In this document: positions 17,879 to 27,242 of the stretch, piece after piece | Numbering within the stretch: the stretch's first letter is position 1 | How the letters are laid out: every line of letters begins with the position of its first letter | From: Microvirga soli | Lineage (GTDB): Bacteria; Pseudomonadota; Alphaproteobacteria; Rhizobiales; Beijerinckiaceae | DNA length: 64,000 nt | Assembly (NCBI RefSeq): GCF_016734765.1 | Contig: NZ_JAERQE010000006.1 | Location: 1-64,000 of the forward strand | Direction of reading: 5' to 3' | Translations under genes and position numbers: made by a program | The notes under the pieces: generated by a model | The model's input: the letters and a program-made list of their open reading frames with translations, nothing else | Told to the model about the DNA's origin: nothing | The model's database searches: none

Positions 17879-19171
17879 TCAGAGGTTCAGGCGGATCGCA
17901 ACCGACCGCGCGTGCCCCTCTAGACCCTCCGACCGTCCGAGCGCAATTGCCGCCGGGCCGAGCGCCCGCAGAGCATCCGCGTCGCATTTCAGGATCGAGG
18001 TTCGCTTCATGAAGTCAAGCACGCCGAGGCCTGACGAGAACCGGGCGGAGCGTGCCGTGGGCAGAACATGGTTCGGGCCGCCCACATAATCGCCGATGGC
18101 TTCGGGCGTATAGCTGCCGAGGAAGATCGAGCCCGCATTGCGGACTTTGGCCGCGAGTTCTTCCGCGTTCTCCGTCTCGATTTCGAGATGTTCGGGAGCC
18201 AGCCGATCCACAAGGGGAATGGCGTTCTCCAGCCGGTCGATCAGGATGATCGCCCCATAATCGCGCCAGCTCGCGCTCGCGATCTTCGCCTTCGGCAAAG
18301 TCTGGAGCTGACGCTCGACGGCCTTTTCCACCGCGTCGGCCAGCGCCGGGCTGTCCGTGATGAGGATCGATTGCGCGGCGGTGTCGTGCTCGGCCTGAGC
18401 CAGGAGGTCGGCGGCAATCCAGTCCGGATTACCATCGGCGTCGGCCAGGATGAGCACTTCGGAAGGGCCCGCGATCATGTCGATGCCGACCTGACCGAAG
18501 ACGCGGCGCTTGGCAGCCGCCACATAGGCATTGCCGGGGCCGACGATCTTGGCGACGGGCTTGACGCTCTCGGTGCCATAGGCGAGCGCTGCGACGGCCT
18601 GGGCGCCGCCGATGCGGAAGACCTCATCGACACCGGCGAGGCGCGCCGCCGCCAGCACGAGCGGGTTCGTCTCGCCGCGCGGGGTCGGCACCACCATGGC
18701 GATGCGCGGAACGCCCGCTACCTTCGCCGGCACGGCGTTCATCAGAACGGACGAGGGATAGCTCGCAAGACCGCCGGGAACGTAGAGGCCCACGGATTCG
18801 ATGGCCGTCCAGCGCCAGCCCAGGGTCACCCCGACGGGATCTGTGGTCTTGAAGTCCTTCGGGCGCTGCTCCCGGTGATAGATCTCGATGCGCTCCTTGG
18901 CGAGCGCCAGGGCCTCCAAAGCCTCCTTGGAGCATTGGGCCTCGGCCGCGTCGATCTCCGCATCGGACACCCGCAGGGTCTCGGGCTGAAGCGCCAATCC
19001 ATCGAAACGGAGGGTGAAATCGATCAGAGCCTCGTCGCCACGCACCACCACATCCTCGATGATGGCGCGCACAGCCTGATCCACGTCCTCCGAAACCTCG
19101 CGCTTGGCGGAAAGCAGGGCGGCGAAGGCCTGCGGGAAGGAAGCGTCCCGCGCATCGAGCCTTTGCGCCAT
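17879..19171 (-). CDS. hisD: histidinol dehydrogenase (430 aa)
   Basis: Catalyses the last two steps of histidine synthesis, the NAD-dependent oxidation of L-histidinol to L-histidine. Family landmarks are GGLASYPSSVLMNAVPAKVAGV, GGAQAVAALAYGTESV, the GPGNAYVAAAKR nucleotide-site segment, IDMIAGPSEVL and the C-terminal metal and catalytic HE/NHVLPT region (APEHLEI; GPNHVLPT). The length matches other HisD proteins. The start abuts the stop codon of the DUF2948 gene. Confidence 0.97.
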   Translation of the reverse strand: MAQRLDARDASFPQAFAALLSAKREVSEDVDQAVRAIIEDVVVRGDEALIDFTLRFDGLALQPETLRVSDAEIDAAEAQCSKEALEALALAKERIEIYHREQRPKDFKTTDPVGVTLGWRWTAIESVGLYVPGGLASYPSSVLMNAVPAKVAGVPRIAMVVPTPRGETNPLVLAAARLAGVDEVFRIGGAQAVAALAYGTESVKPVAKIVGPGNAYVAAAKRRVFGQVGIDMIAGPSEVLILADADGNPDWIAADLLAQAEHDTAAQSILITDSPALADAVEKAVERQLQTLPKAKIASASWRDYGAIILIDRLENAIPLVDRLAPEHLEIETENAEELAAKVRNAGSIFLGSYTPEAIGDYVGGPNHVLPTARSARFSSGLGVLDFMKRTSILKCDADALRALGPAAIALGRSEGLEGHARSVAIRLNL

Positions 19172-19612
19172 TTACGAGCGCTCCGCCGTTTGAAGCTGGT
19201 CCTCATGGGAGGGGCGGCTTTCCGCAGCCCAGACAGGTCCGGTATCTTTCATCTGCATTTCGATGCACTCCAGGTCCACCTGGATGGCTCCACCCTCGGC
19301 AAAGATCAAGGTGGCGGTGCCCGAAGGGGCATCCCCTTCCTCGAACGCGATGGCGAGAAGGTTAAGAACCGCGTCCTTTTTGCTCCGGTCGATGCCGCGA
19401 ACGCGCACGCCCGTGACATTCTCGAAATGCATGCAGGTCAGCCGCCTCTGGGGCGTTGCCGCCTCCCAGTCGTAGCGGCGGACCTGGATGGCGAAGCGCC
19501 GCTCCTTGGGCAGATAGGCGATATCCCCGACCTGCAAGAGTGAATCCTGCAGGTGAGCGGAGATGACGGAGAGGTCTTCAGGGTCGAATGCGACGAGTCT
19601 CAGGAGATCCAT
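19172..19612 (-). CDS. DUF2948 family protein (146 aa)
   Basis: A small soluble protein conserved between murA and hisD in Hyphomicrobiales. It starts MDLLRLVAFDPEDLSVISAH and contains RRYDWE, the recognisable core. Its stop directly abuts the hisD start, implying co-transcription. Function unknown. Confidence 0.85.
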   Translation of the reverse strand: MDLLRLVAFDPEDLSVISAHLQDSLLQVGDIAYLPKERRFAIQVRRYDWEAATPQRRLTCMHFENVTGVRVRGIDRSKKDAVLNLLAIAFEEGDAPSGTATLIFAEGGAIQVDLECIEMQMKDTGPVWAAESRPSHEDQLQTAERS

Positions 19613-19708
19613 AGCCCACCAACCTGTTGTTGAACTTTGATCTTTAGGTAGAGAGCCCCCTGCCCCGGCGCAACCTTTCGCCTAGGCTTGCCTTCCGGCA
19701 CCGGGAAA

Positions 19709-19738
19709 GAAAAAGGCCGGTGAGGTGCCGGCCCTTTG
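19709..19738 (-). terminator. rho-independent terminator after murA
   Basis: On the minus strand AAAGGGCCGGCAC, a short loop, then CCGGCCTTTTT forms a GC-rich stem with a T-run immediately beyond the murA stop codon. Confidence 0.85.
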
Positions 19739-19742
19739 GTCT

Positions 19743-21032
19743 TTAGCCCCTCACGCGCTCGATCAGAGCGCCGCATCGGGCGAGCTTGGCTTCCAGGGAC
19801 TCGAAGCCGCGATCTAGGTGATAGACCCGGTTGATCGTGGTCTCGCCGTCGGCCACGAGGCCGGCGATCACCAGGGACACCGAGGCGCGCAGGTCGGTGG
19901 CCATGACCGGAGCGCCCTTGAGGCCCGGAACGCCGTCCACATAGGCGCTGTCGCCGTCGAGGCGGATCTGGGCGCCGAGGCGGGCCAGTTCCTGCACGTG
20001 CATGAAGCGGTTCTCGAAGATCGTCTCGCGGATGCGCGAAGTGCCGTTTGCCCGGGTCATGAGGGCCATGAACTGGGCCTGGAGGTCCGTGGGGAAGCCT
20101 GGGAACGGGTCGGTGGTCACGTCGACCGGCTGAAGGCCATTGCCGTTGCGGCGGATGCGGATGCCCCCATGGGTGGAGGTCACCTCGGCCCCGGCCTGAC
20201 CCAGCACGTCGAGGGCGGCCTGGAGGTAGTCAGGCCGGGTGTTGTCGAGCACGAGGTCGCCGCCGGTCATGGCCACGGCCATGGCATAGGTGCCGGTCTC
20301 GATGCGGTCGGGCATCACGTCATGGGAGGCACCGTGAAGGCTGGTCACACCTTCGATGACGATCTCGGAGCTGCCGGCGCCCTGGATCTTGGCTCCCATC
20401 TTGATGAGGCATTCGGCGAGATCCACCACTTCCGGCTCGCGGGCAGCGTTGCGGATCACGGTGGTGCCCTGCGCGAGGGTCGCCGCCATGAGGGCCACAT
20501 GGGTGCCGCCCACCGTCACCTTCGGAAAGTCGATCTCGGCGCCGCGCAGCCCCTTCGGGGCCGTCGCCACCACGTAGCCGGCTTCGATCTCGATGGCGGC
20601 GCCCAGCTTGGCCAGGGCCATGATGAGCAGGTCCACCGGGCGGGTGCCGATGGCGCATCCGCCGGGCATTGACACTTTGGCATGGCCGAAGCGGGCCACC
20701 AGGGGAGCGATGACCCAGAAGCTCGCCCGCATGGTCGAGACCAGCTCATAGGGGGCCGAGGTGTCGATGACGTTCTTGGCCGACAGGCGGATGGTCTGGC
20801 CCGTCTCCGAGGACTGGCCCGGACGGCGGCCGGCGATCGAGTGGTCGACGCCGAAATTGCTCATGATCCGCAGCAGGGAGGAGATATCGGCAAGCCGCGG
20901 CACATTGCCGAGCTCGAGCGTATCGGCCGTGAGCAGGCTCGCGATCATAAGGGGCAGGGCCGCATTCTTGGCGCCTGAGATCGGAATCAGGCCGTTGAGG
21001 GGTGCGCCGCCCCGGATGCGAATGCGATCCAT
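19743..21032 (-). CDS. murA: UDP-N-acetylglucosamine 1-carboxyvinyltransferase (429 aa)
   Basis: First committed enzyme of peptidoglycan synthesis, transferring enolpyruvate from PEP to UDP-GlcNAc in the cytosol. It has the N-terminal [16 protein letters not shown] with the catalytic Lys-Asn, the active-site cysteine loop [15 protein letters not shown] (fosfomycin target Cys), and [18 protein letters not shown]. The ATG at 21032 is preceded by AAGGGG. It is transcribed away from the hemA region and ends in a strong terminator. Confidence 0.97.
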   Translation of the reverse strand: MDRIRIRGGAPLNGLIPISGAKNAALPLMIASLLTADTLELGNVPRLADISSLLRIMSNFGVDHSIAGRRPGQSSETGQTIRLSAKNVIDTSAPYELVSTMRASFWVIAPLVARFGHAKVSMPGGCAIGTRPVDLLIMALAKLGAAIEIEAGYVVATAPKGLRGAEIDFPKVTVGGTHVALMAATLAQGTTVIRNAAREPEVVDLAECLIKMGAKIQGAGSSEIVIEGVTSLHGASHDVMPDRIETGTYAMAVAMTGGDLVLDNTRPDYLQAALDVLGQAGAEVTSTHGGIRIRRNGNGLQPVDVTTDPFPGFPTDLQAQFMALMTRANGTSRIRETIFENRFMHVQELARLGAQIRLDGDSAYVDGVPGLKGAPVMATDLRASVSLVIAGLVADGETTINRVYHLDRGFESLEAKLARCGALIERVRG

Positions 21033-21093
21033 CAATATCCCCTTGTAAATTGTTCAGTCAGCCATGCGCTATGCGCGCCTCGAGCTACTTAAG

Positions 21094-21261
21094 CTAGTCG
21101 GACGGCTTGTCGCGCTCTGCTGAAACGCTCAAGCTGCCGCTTTCGTTTCCAGGCGTCTTGACGGCCTGCCGCCCCCGCGCCTGCGCCTTGCGCCGCTTGA
21201 GATTTTCCTTCAAGGCGGCCTTGAGCCGGTCAGCCTTCTGTTGCGATTTCACGTCAGTCAT
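21094..21261 (-). CDS. small basic conserved protein upstream of murA (55 aa)
   Basis: An ATG at 21261 opens a 55-codon frame ending in TAG at 21094. The product is basic and helical, starting MTDVKSQQKADRLKAALKEN and continuing LKRRKAQARGR, with an unstructured acidic-polar tail. I recall short proteins with this LK.NLKRRKAQARGR core just upstream of murA in many Rhizobiales, which supports it as real. Function unknown; a nucleic-acid or ribosome-binding role is only a guess from charge. It lies 61 bp upstream of murA on the same strand. Confidence 0.75.
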   Translation of the reverse strand: MTDVKSQQKADRLKAALKENLKRRKAQARGRQAVKTPGNESGSLSVSAERDKPSD

Positions 21262-21341
21262 GGTTCACGCGACCCATCGTCGCCTTTACCCAATAAAGGC
21301 TTCGCACGCGGCCCTCAACCGCAATATGAGGCTTGCGGACT

Positions 21342-21355
21342 TTGACCCGGATCAA
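21342..21355. promoter_or_regulatory. FixK/FnrL-type box upstream of hemA
   Basis: TTGACCCGGATCAA is a near-perfect match to the TTGAT-N4-ATCAA palindrome bound by FNR/FixK proteins. It ends 59 bp before the hemA start codon, a distance suited to activation, in the divergent region between hemA and the 55-codon gene. FnrL control of hemA is established in Rhodobacter; extension to this organism is inference. Confidence 0.7.
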
Positions 21356-21414
21356 TGTGATCTGGCATAATGGGTTCAGTATCCGGGGCATCGCGTTGCC
21401 CACCCGGTGAGATG

Positions 21415-22641
21415 ATGGATTATCAAAACTTCTTCACGTCAGCCCTCGATCGCCTCCAGGCGGAGCGGCGCTACCGCGTCTTTGCCGATATCGAGCGCCT
21501 GGCCGGACGTTATCCCCAGGCGCTCTGGCATTCCCCGGAGGGGCCACGCCCCATTACGGTCTGGTGCTCCAACGATTACCTCGGCATGGGCCAGAACCGG
21601 GACGTGACCCGCGCTATGGTCGAGACGGCGTGGCGCCTCGGCACCGGGTCCGGCGGCACGCGCAACATCTCGGGCAACAGCCACCCCATCGTCGAGCTGG
21701 AGGCGGAGCTCGCCGACCTGCACGGCAAGGAAGCCGCTCTGGTCTTCACCTCGGGCTACGTCTCGAACCAGACCGGCATCTCGACGCTCGCCCGGCTGAT
21801 CCCGAACTGCCTGATCCTGTCGGATGCCCTCAACCACAACTCGATGATCGAGGGCGTGCGCCAGTCCGGCTGCGACAAGGCGGTCTTCCGCCACAACGAC
21901 CTTGAACACCTGGAAGAACTGCTCCAGGCCGCCGGCGACCGGCCCAAGCTGATCGTGTTCGAAAGCGTCTATTCCATGGATGGGGACGTGGCGCCGATCC
22001 ATGCGATCTGCGATCTCGCCGAGCGCTATGGCGCCATGACCTATATCGACGAGGTCCATGCGGTCGGCATGTACGGCCCCCGCGGCGGCGGCATTGCCGA
22101 GCGTGAGGGCGCCATGCACCGGCTCGATGTGATCGAGGGCACCATGGCCAAGGCCTTCGGCGTCATGGGCGGGTATCTCACCGGCACCAAGGCCGTGATG
22201 GACGCCATTCGCAGCTTTGCCCCGGGCTTCATCTTCAGCACCGCCCTGCCCCCGGCCGTGGCTGCCGCCGCCATGGCGTCGATCCGGCATCTCAAGGCCT
22301 CCTCCTCGGAGCGCCAGCAGCAGCAGCGCCAGGCCGCCCGCACCAAGGCGGTGCTGAGCGGCGCCGGCCTGCCGGTCCTCGACACGCCCACGCATATCGT
22401 TCCGGTGATGGTCGGCGATGCGGAAGCCTGCAAGGCAGCCTGCGACCGGCTCCTGGAGAAGCACGGCATCTACATCCAGCCAATCAACTATCCCACTGTG
22501 CCCCGCGGCACCGAGCGCCTGCGGATCACCCCAGGCCCATTTCACTCCAACGCCCATATTGACGCCCTGGCTGCGGCCCTGGTCGAGGTCTGGACCGCGC
22601 TCAGGCTTCCCCTGGAGCCGAAAGTGCAGGCCGCCGAGTAA
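21415..22641 (+). CDS. hemA: 5-aminolevulinate synthase (408 aa)
   Basis: PLP enzyme condensing glycine with succinyl-CoA to 5-aminolevulinate, the Shemin-pathway entry to haem typical of alphaproteobacteria. Visible features are [14 protein letters not shown] at the start, [33 protein letters not shown] (the Asp contacting PLP) and the Schiff-base Lys in [15 protein letters not shown] chose the second of two adjacent ATGs after GGTGAG; the first (21412) is equally possible. Haem supply links it to the cbb3 oxidase cluster further along. Confidence 0.97.
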   Translation: MDYQNFFTSALDRLQAERRYRVFADIERLAGRYPQALWHSPEGPRPITVWCSNDYLGMGQNRDVTRAMVETAWRLGTGSGGTRNISGNSHPIVELEAELADLHGKEAALVFTSGYVSNQTGISTLARLIPNCLILSDALNHNSMIEGVRQSGCDKAVFRHNDLEHLEELLQAAGDRPKLIVFESVYSMDGDVAPIHAICDLAERYGAMTYIDEVHAVGMYGPRGGGIAEREGAMHRLDVIEGTMAKAFGVMGGYLTGTKAVMDAIRSFAPGFIFSTALPPAVAAAAMASIRHLKASSSERQQQQRQAARTKAVLSGAGLPVLDTPTHIVPVMVGDAEACKAACDRLLEKHGIYIQPINYPTVPRGTERLRITPGPFHSNAHIDALAAALVEVWTALRLPLEPKVQAAE

Positions 22642-22705
22642 AGATCATTTTCAAGCTTGCATGGAGGGCTGCCCTGTGGCAGTAAGCGGCCCTCCCCGTT
22701 GGCGC

Positions 22706-22780
<75 letters not shown>

Positions 22781-23059
22781 GCCAACAGCCTTGTCATTCA
22801 AGGCTTGCAGGTTCGATAGCCGAACCGCCAACCTCCTCACAGCATGAAGAACACTGCAAGAACGCGTGCCTATGGCGGCACGTTTCTGACCCGCGGAGTC
22901 ATGGCTTGTTCTCGATTCCTTCCAGCATCGGGAGGGTGGAATGAACCGGCGCTACGCACAAGAGACCTGTGTGTCCACCGACAAGAGCTTCAGAGAGGCT
23001 TATGTTAAAGCGGGCCAACAGTTGGCCTTCACGCTCGCTCTGCCCCTACTGCGGCCAAG

Positions 23060-25000
23060 CTACTCGTCCAGAACACTCAATGTTGGACGTGATAAATGGG
23101 TAGCCATGCCGCGGAGCTCGAAGATTTGGACCGCGGCCTCGAAACCGCGCGGCTTGATCGTGTCGACGGCTTGGAACACGAACTGCTCCGCGACCCGCTG
23201 CTGCACGGCCTCGCTCACTAGGATCGTGGTGCCGTACTCCTTGTTGAGTGGCTCCAGCCGCGCGGCCAGGTTCACGGTTGCGCCAAGGGCCGTATAGCTC
23301 ATCCGATCGGACGAACCGATGATGCCGACGACGGCCTCGCCCGTATGCAGCCCAAACCGGGTCCGGTACGCGGGCCACCCCTCTCGCATGTATGCTTCGT
23401 TGAGTTCCTGGTTGGCGTCCCGGCAGGCCAGGACGGCGGCGCAGGCATGGGCCACGTGATCGGCATTCTCTGTCGGCGCATTCCAGATCGCCATGATGCC
23501 ATCGCCGACAAACTTATCGACCGTGCCGCCATGCGCCACGATCACTTCGGTCATGACGGCCAAGTAGCGCGAGGTCTGGAGCATGACCTGCTCTGGATCG
23601 GCGTTCTCGGTGATGTTGGTGAAGCCTTCGATGTCGGTGAATAGAACGGTGACCTCCCGGCGGGAGCCTCCGAGGCGTAATTCCGCACCGGTTTCGACGA
23701 GTTGTTGGACCAGGCGCTTGGGCACGAAGCTAGAAAAGGTCCGCACGACGGCGCGCATGGTCGACACCGAGCGACCGAGGTCATCGATCTCCCGGATGGC
23801 GGAGTGCACACGACTGGGGTTTTCCGGCATCTCGAACCGCTTGACACTGTCGGTCTCGGCCGCCAGCGCCTTCATGGACCGGGACAGCATCGAGCTGATC
23901 CACCAGATCACGGGGATGGCTGCGAGCACGAAGGCCGATGTCAGGAGCAGCAGCCAGCGCCGTGCCGACTCGACCTCTGAGAAGAATTCGTCCAGGGGCG
24001 CCATCACGGCGAGGCGCAGATTGGCCGAGCCGGCCGTTCCAATCGATCGGAACGCCGCAACGTAGGTCCGGCCATCCTTCGCCTCGAACACCTGCTGCGC
24101 ATCTCCGCCTTGCCTCCAAGCCGCCAGTGGTCGCGCGATGTCGACGATACCGATCTCGTCCAGGCGCGGCAGGTCGGTGGTGGCATCCTGGGATCGCGCC
24201 TTGAGGAATTCGGACATGCGGGAATGGCCGATGACTCGCCCGGCATCGTCGAAGAGGAAGACCGCGCCTGACTTGCCAAGCTTCTGCGCCCGAATGAATG
24301 TGTCGGCATCAGTCAGCAGGATGTCGCCTGCGACAACACCACGACGACCTTGCACAAACGACGCCCGGACCGTGTAGCCGATCAGGGCCGCGGCTTTGAA
24401 CCGATAGGGCTCAATGACGGTAGCAGCACCAGGCTCGAAGGCGCCACGATACCAGGGCCGATCCCGCGGATCGTAATCGGCCTCACTCTGCGACTCGGAA
24501 ATCGTCTCGAGGCTCGGCGACAGGTAATACGTGGTCCGGATTCGCGATGATGCACCCGGCTTTCTGTCGATCACGATCAACCGGAATGCTGCGGCCGCCG
24601 GGGCGCCGAATTGCGCCCGCGTAGCGGGCCCCGCCCTATCGAGGGCATCCAGTTCGATAAAGGCGCCGTCGTCGTAACCGATATACAGATTGTACAGCTG
24701 CCCGTGCTCGCGAAGAAGCGCCGTCAGGATTTGGTAGAGAGCGGGATTGTCGGAAATCGACCCGGCCTCAACAGGCGGGAGCTGCTTCAGCACCTCCAGG
24801 GCGCTCCGAACGGCTTTGAACTGCCCGTCCACCCGGTCTTCCGTGTGGTCCGCCACCCGACCAATGAATGTGACTGCAGCGGCGCGGGTGATGGAGCGTG
24901 CCCGATCAAAGCTCAACACGACCAAGGCGAGGCCAACCGCCAGCACCACAGCCATGAACAGCACCGTGATGGAAAGCTGATAGCCGAACCGGAGGCGCAT
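23060..25000 (-). CDS. membrane class III adenylate/guanylate cyclase with Cache-type sensor (646 aa)
   Basis: Order: a transmembrane helix (about residues 8-30), a large extracytoplasmic dCache/PDC-like sensor with RPWYRGAFEPG, a second transmembrane helix (about 330-355), a HAMP-like linker and a C-terminal cyclase domain. That domain has VLFTDIEGFTNITE (metal-binding Asp), GDGIMAIWNAP and GEAVVGIIGS...YTALGATVNLAARLE. It should make cAMP in response to a periplasmic ligand. The ATG at 25000 follows GGGGAA; an alternative TTG lies seven codons upstream. It stands alone on the minus strand. Confidence 0.9.
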   Translation of the reverse strand: MRLRFGYQLSITVLFMAVVLAVGLALVVLSFDRARSITRAAAVTFIGRVADHTEDRVDGQFKAVRSALEVLKQLPPVEAGSISDNPALYQILTALLREHGQLYNLYIGYDDGAFIELDALDRAGPATRAQFGAPAAAAFRLIVIDRKPGASSRIRTTYYLSPSLETISESQSEADYDPRDRPWYRGAFEPGAATVIEPYRFKAAALIGYTVRASFVQGRRGVVAGDILLTDADTFIRAQKLGKSGAVFLFDDAGRVIGHSRMSEFLKARSQDATTDLPRLDEIGIVDIARPLAAWRQGGDAQQVFEAKDGRTYVAAFRSIGTAGSANLRLAVMAPLDEFFSEVESARRWLLLLTSAFVLAAIPVIWWISSMLSRSMKALAAETDSVKRFEMPENPSRVHSAIREIDDLGRSVSTMRAVVRTFSSFVPKRLVQQLVETGAELRLGGSRREVTVLFTDIEGFTNITENADPEQVMLQTSRYLAVMTEVIVAHGGTVDKFVGDGIMAIWNAPTENADHVAHACAAVLACRDANQELNEAYMREGWPAYRTRFGLHTGEAVVGIIGSSDRMSYTALGATVNLAARLEPLNKEYGTTILVSEAVQQRVAEQFVFQAVDTIKPRGFEAAVQIFELRGMATHLSRPTLSVLDE

Positions 25001-25039
25001 GGTTCCCCGCCAGAAATACAACGCTTGATCGTTCTCCCG

Positions 25040-25339
25040 TTACGAACGCCCTGTGCCTGGTTTCGAAGTTCGCTCCCAAATCCAGATTATCAAGAGAACC
25101 AGCAACGATCCGGCGCAGGCGGCCACGACATCGCGCAGTGAGATCGTGATCGCATCGAGTCTGGGAAAGAGGCCAAACAGGCGGAACAGCAGTCCACCGA
25201 CCAGAGCTCCGATCAGGCCCATAGCGAGGTTCTGCACGATGCCGAAGCCCCTGCGTTTCCACGTAATGATGCGGCCGGCGAGACTCCCGCCAATCAGGCC
25301 GACGATCATCCATACGATGACTTGGGCAAGCGATGGCAT
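25040..25339 (-). CDS. GlsB/YeaQ/YmgE-like small membrane stress protein (99 aa)
   Basis: Three hydrophobic segments with GLIGGSLAGRI near the N-terminus and GFGIVQNLAMGLIGALVGGLLF are characteristic of the transglycosylase-associated (GlsB/YeaQ/YmgE) family, short inner-membrane proteins often induced by stress. The C-terminus is extended by another hydrophobic helix and a basic tail. Same strand as the cyclase, 39 bp upstream of it, so co-transcription is possible. Confidence 0.8.
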   Translation of the reverse strand: MPSLAQVIVWMIVGLIGGSLAGRIITWKRRGFGIVQNLAMGLIGALVGGLLFRLFGLFPRLDAITISLRDVVAACAGSLLVLLIIWIWERTSKPGTGRS

Positions 25340-25572
25340 CACAGGCTCCCGACTGGTTTACCAACAGCGTTCACGATCTCTGCCCCACCCATTCACACAC
25401 TGGAACCGCGGCATTTGACCAATAACTGTCATACGCCCCGAGGGAGCTCAGGTGAATGTCCGCTTATCAACGCATTCCGCTCGCTCGACCTGCTTTGGGA
25501 ACAGCACAGGGTGGCAAGATCGCGTTCATCTATCAGAATCCTGTGCTGACCATCGAGATTTGTTCCTTCACA

Positions 25573-26325
25573 TCATTCGGCCGGTGCTGGAGGCGCCACA
25601 CCCGTAACCTGTGCGGAGGGCTCCTCGCTGAGCCACCGGTACAGGATGCCGCCCAAGGCGCCGCCGATCAGCGGTGCGACCCAGAACATCCAGAGCTGCG
25701 CCAGCGCCCAGCCGCCGACGAACAAGGCGGGCCCCGTGCTGCGCGCCGGGTTCACGGACGTGTTGGTGATCGGGATGCCAACGAGGTGGATCAGCGTGAG
25801 GCCGAGGCCGATGGCGATGGGTGCAAAGCCCACGGGCGCCTTGCCATGGGTAGACCCCATGATGATGAACAGGAACATCATGGTCAGCACCACCTCGGCG
25901 ATGAAGCCGGAGATCATGCTATACTGGCCGGGCGAATGGGCGCCGTAGCCATTGGCGGCGAAGCCCTTGGCGAGGTCGAACGTTGGTGAGCCGGTCGCGA
26001 TGGCATACAGGGCCGCCGCTGCAATGATGGCACCGAGCACTTGCGAGACCACATAGGGCAGGATGTCCTGCTTCGGGAAGCGTCCGCCCGCCGCCAAGCC
26101 GACCGTCACGGCAGGGTTGAGATGGCAGCCGGAGATATGGCCGATGGCGTACGCCATGGTCAGCACGGAGAGCCCGAAGGCGAGCGAGACGCCGAGCAGG
26201 CCTATCCCCACATCAGGGAAGGCTGCGGCAATGACCGCGCTGCCGCAGCCGGCGAAGGTGAGCCAGAAGGTGCCGATGCCTTCGGCAACGCAGCGGTGGA
26301 TGTTCTGGCTGTTGTGCAGGTCCAT
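25573..26325 (-). CDS. aqpZ: aquaporin Z-like water channel (250 aa)
   Basis: Six transmembrane helices and two half-helix loops with the NPA motifs HLNPAVT (first half) and SVNPARS (second half) define an MIP channel. The narrow-filter residues and overall length fit water-selective AqpZ rather than GlpF. The ATG at 26325 follows AAGGAG. It lies just downstream of the decayed gene at 26400-26599 on the same strand. Confidence 0.93.
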   Translation of the reverse strand: MDLHNSQNIHRCVAEGIGTFWLTFAGCGSAVIAAAFPDVGIGLLGVSLAFGLSVLTMAYAIGHISGCHLNPAVTVGLAAGGRFPKQDILPYVVSQVLGAIIAAAALYAIATGSPTFDLAKGFAANGYGAHSPGQYSMISGFIAEVVLTMMFLFIIMGSTHGKAPVGFAPIAIGLGLTLIHLVGIPITNTSVNPARSTGPALFVGGWALAQLWMFWVAPLIGGALGGILYRWLSEEPSAQVTGVAPPAPAE

Positions 26326-26399
26326 GGGAAGCTCCTTGCAATTGGCCAAGGCGACGGGTTGTTCACTAGCGTCGTCCGCTATCACCCAAGTAGGCTGTG

Positions 26400-26599
26400 C
26401 CGTCTCTGAAGCGCGCAGAAGCCTGACCTCGCACATAGCGATCTTAGGTCATTGGCCCGGCGCGCAACGCGGCCGCACACTGCGCGGCCACGATCCCTCT
26501 GGCCTGGGCATAGCTCATGGCAAGGGTCGTGGGGCCTGACCGTGCGAGGGCCCCTGTGGCGAAGCCTGCAATGGCGGCGGACATAAAGATGAGCCTCGT
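26400..26599 (-). pseudogene. decayed paralogue of the secreted protein at 39190-39477
   Basis: Read on the minus strand, the codons give MSAAIAGFATGALARSGPTT, then LAM.YAQARGIVAAQ and ALRAG, aligned with the 95-residue protein encoded at 39190-39477. The original start is ACG (26599-26597) instead of ATG, a TAA replaces a Tyr/Asp-region codon at 26446-26444, and a base is lost shortly after in the GS/GAPQ-equivalent segment. All three lesions make it non-functional. It keeps the upstream motif copy at 26644, as the intact copy does. Confidence 0.8.
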
Positions 26600-26643
26600 G
26601 GCCTCCTCTCTTTCGAATATATCCTAGCCCGGCCTGTCCTCTG

Positions 26644-26683
26644 TGCTTGACCGGAAGGGACAATCCCTTGACAGTTTGAGCCG
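26644..26683 (-). repeat. dispersed regulatory-like element, copy 1
   Basis: Read toward the minus-strand pseudogene: AACTGTCAAG, ATTGTCCC, CCGGTCAAGCA. Near-consensus copy, about 45 bp before the lost start codon. Confidence 0.7.
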
Positions 26684-26884
26684 TCGGCGCGTCCTGCCAG
26701 TGCGTTGTTCAGGATGGCGCAAAATGTCTTGAGGCCCACGGTTATCGTGTCGGGCGATTCAAGGCCCAGCTCGTCTCGGCTCACTTCCTGACGCATGTCC
26801 GTGACCTGAAAGAAGAATCAAGGCATCCCCCTCTCCGCTCGCCGAGTGTCATCCGAGCCTGCAGTTTAGTTCCATTCCGGCGCA

Positions 26885-26922
26885 TGCTTGTCCGCTTGGG
26901 ACAAACGATGTGCATTTCGGGG
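26885..26922 (-). repeat. dispersed regulatory-like element, copy 2 (diverged)
   Basis: Minus-strand reading: GAAATGCACATCG, TTTGTCCC, AAGCGGACAAGCATG. It keeps the TTGTCCC core and the CAAGCA end. No clear gene follows on the minus strand. The 26,600-27,146 gap otherwise shows no gene. Confidence 0.5.
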
Positions 26923-27051
26923 CTTCGAGCTTGCGCAAGGACTTCACCGCTCATCAGGGGTGCTGCGATAGCCGGTGAGACACCGGCAGACGGGGGTGGA
27001 GAAGCAGCGGTGATAGGACGGAACCCACCAGAGGCCGTCCCGCACCCGCGC

Positions 27052-27094
27052 AATGTCCCAAACTGGTAAGGCGGAGTCCCAAGGCGTCAAGCAG
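27052..27094 (+). repeat. dispersed regulatory-like element, copy 3 (ccoN side)
   Basis: Plus-strand reading: TCCCAAACTGGTAAG, GAGTCCC, AAGGCGTCAAGCAGG. It points at the cbb3 oxidase operon and lies 52 bp before the small upstream frame at 27147. Confidence 0.65.
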
Positions 27095-27146
27095 GCGGAT
27101 CCCAAATCCCTAGGCTGGTACTCGTTGAGTACAGCAGGAGACCGCG

Positions 27147-27242
27147 ATGCGGGAGGGAATGATCGGCACCATGGCGGCCATGTTCATCCTTGGCGCGTCC
27201 CTGGCCCATCTGTCGGGGAGATCGGCATGGTTCAGCAGCTAA
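27147..27242 (+). CDS. small hydrophobic peptide overlapping the ccoN start (31 aa)
   Basis: ATG at 27147 is placed six bases after a strong AGGAG. The 31-codon frame begins MREGMIGTMAAMFILGASLA and ends in TAA 16 bp inside ccoN. It encodes one likely transmembrane helix. Single-helix accessory subunits such as CcoM are known for other cbb3 oxidases, but I see no specific similarity. It may be a translational-coupling leader for ccoN. Good ribosome site, no homology known to me. Confidence 0.5.
   Translation: MREGMIGTMAAMFILGASLAHLSGRSAWFSS

Noticed and set aside
18068..19543. Long plus-strand frame (491 codons) opposite hisD and DUF2948
   Set aside because: It is the antisense shadow of high-GC hisD; composition is His/Gly/Arg/Asp-rich without any domain, and hisD is unambiguous.
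26515..26796. 93-codon minus-strand frame starting after element copy 2
   Set aside because: It runs over the lost start of the pseudogene in another frame and gives a Pro/Arg-rich product without similarity; not convincing.
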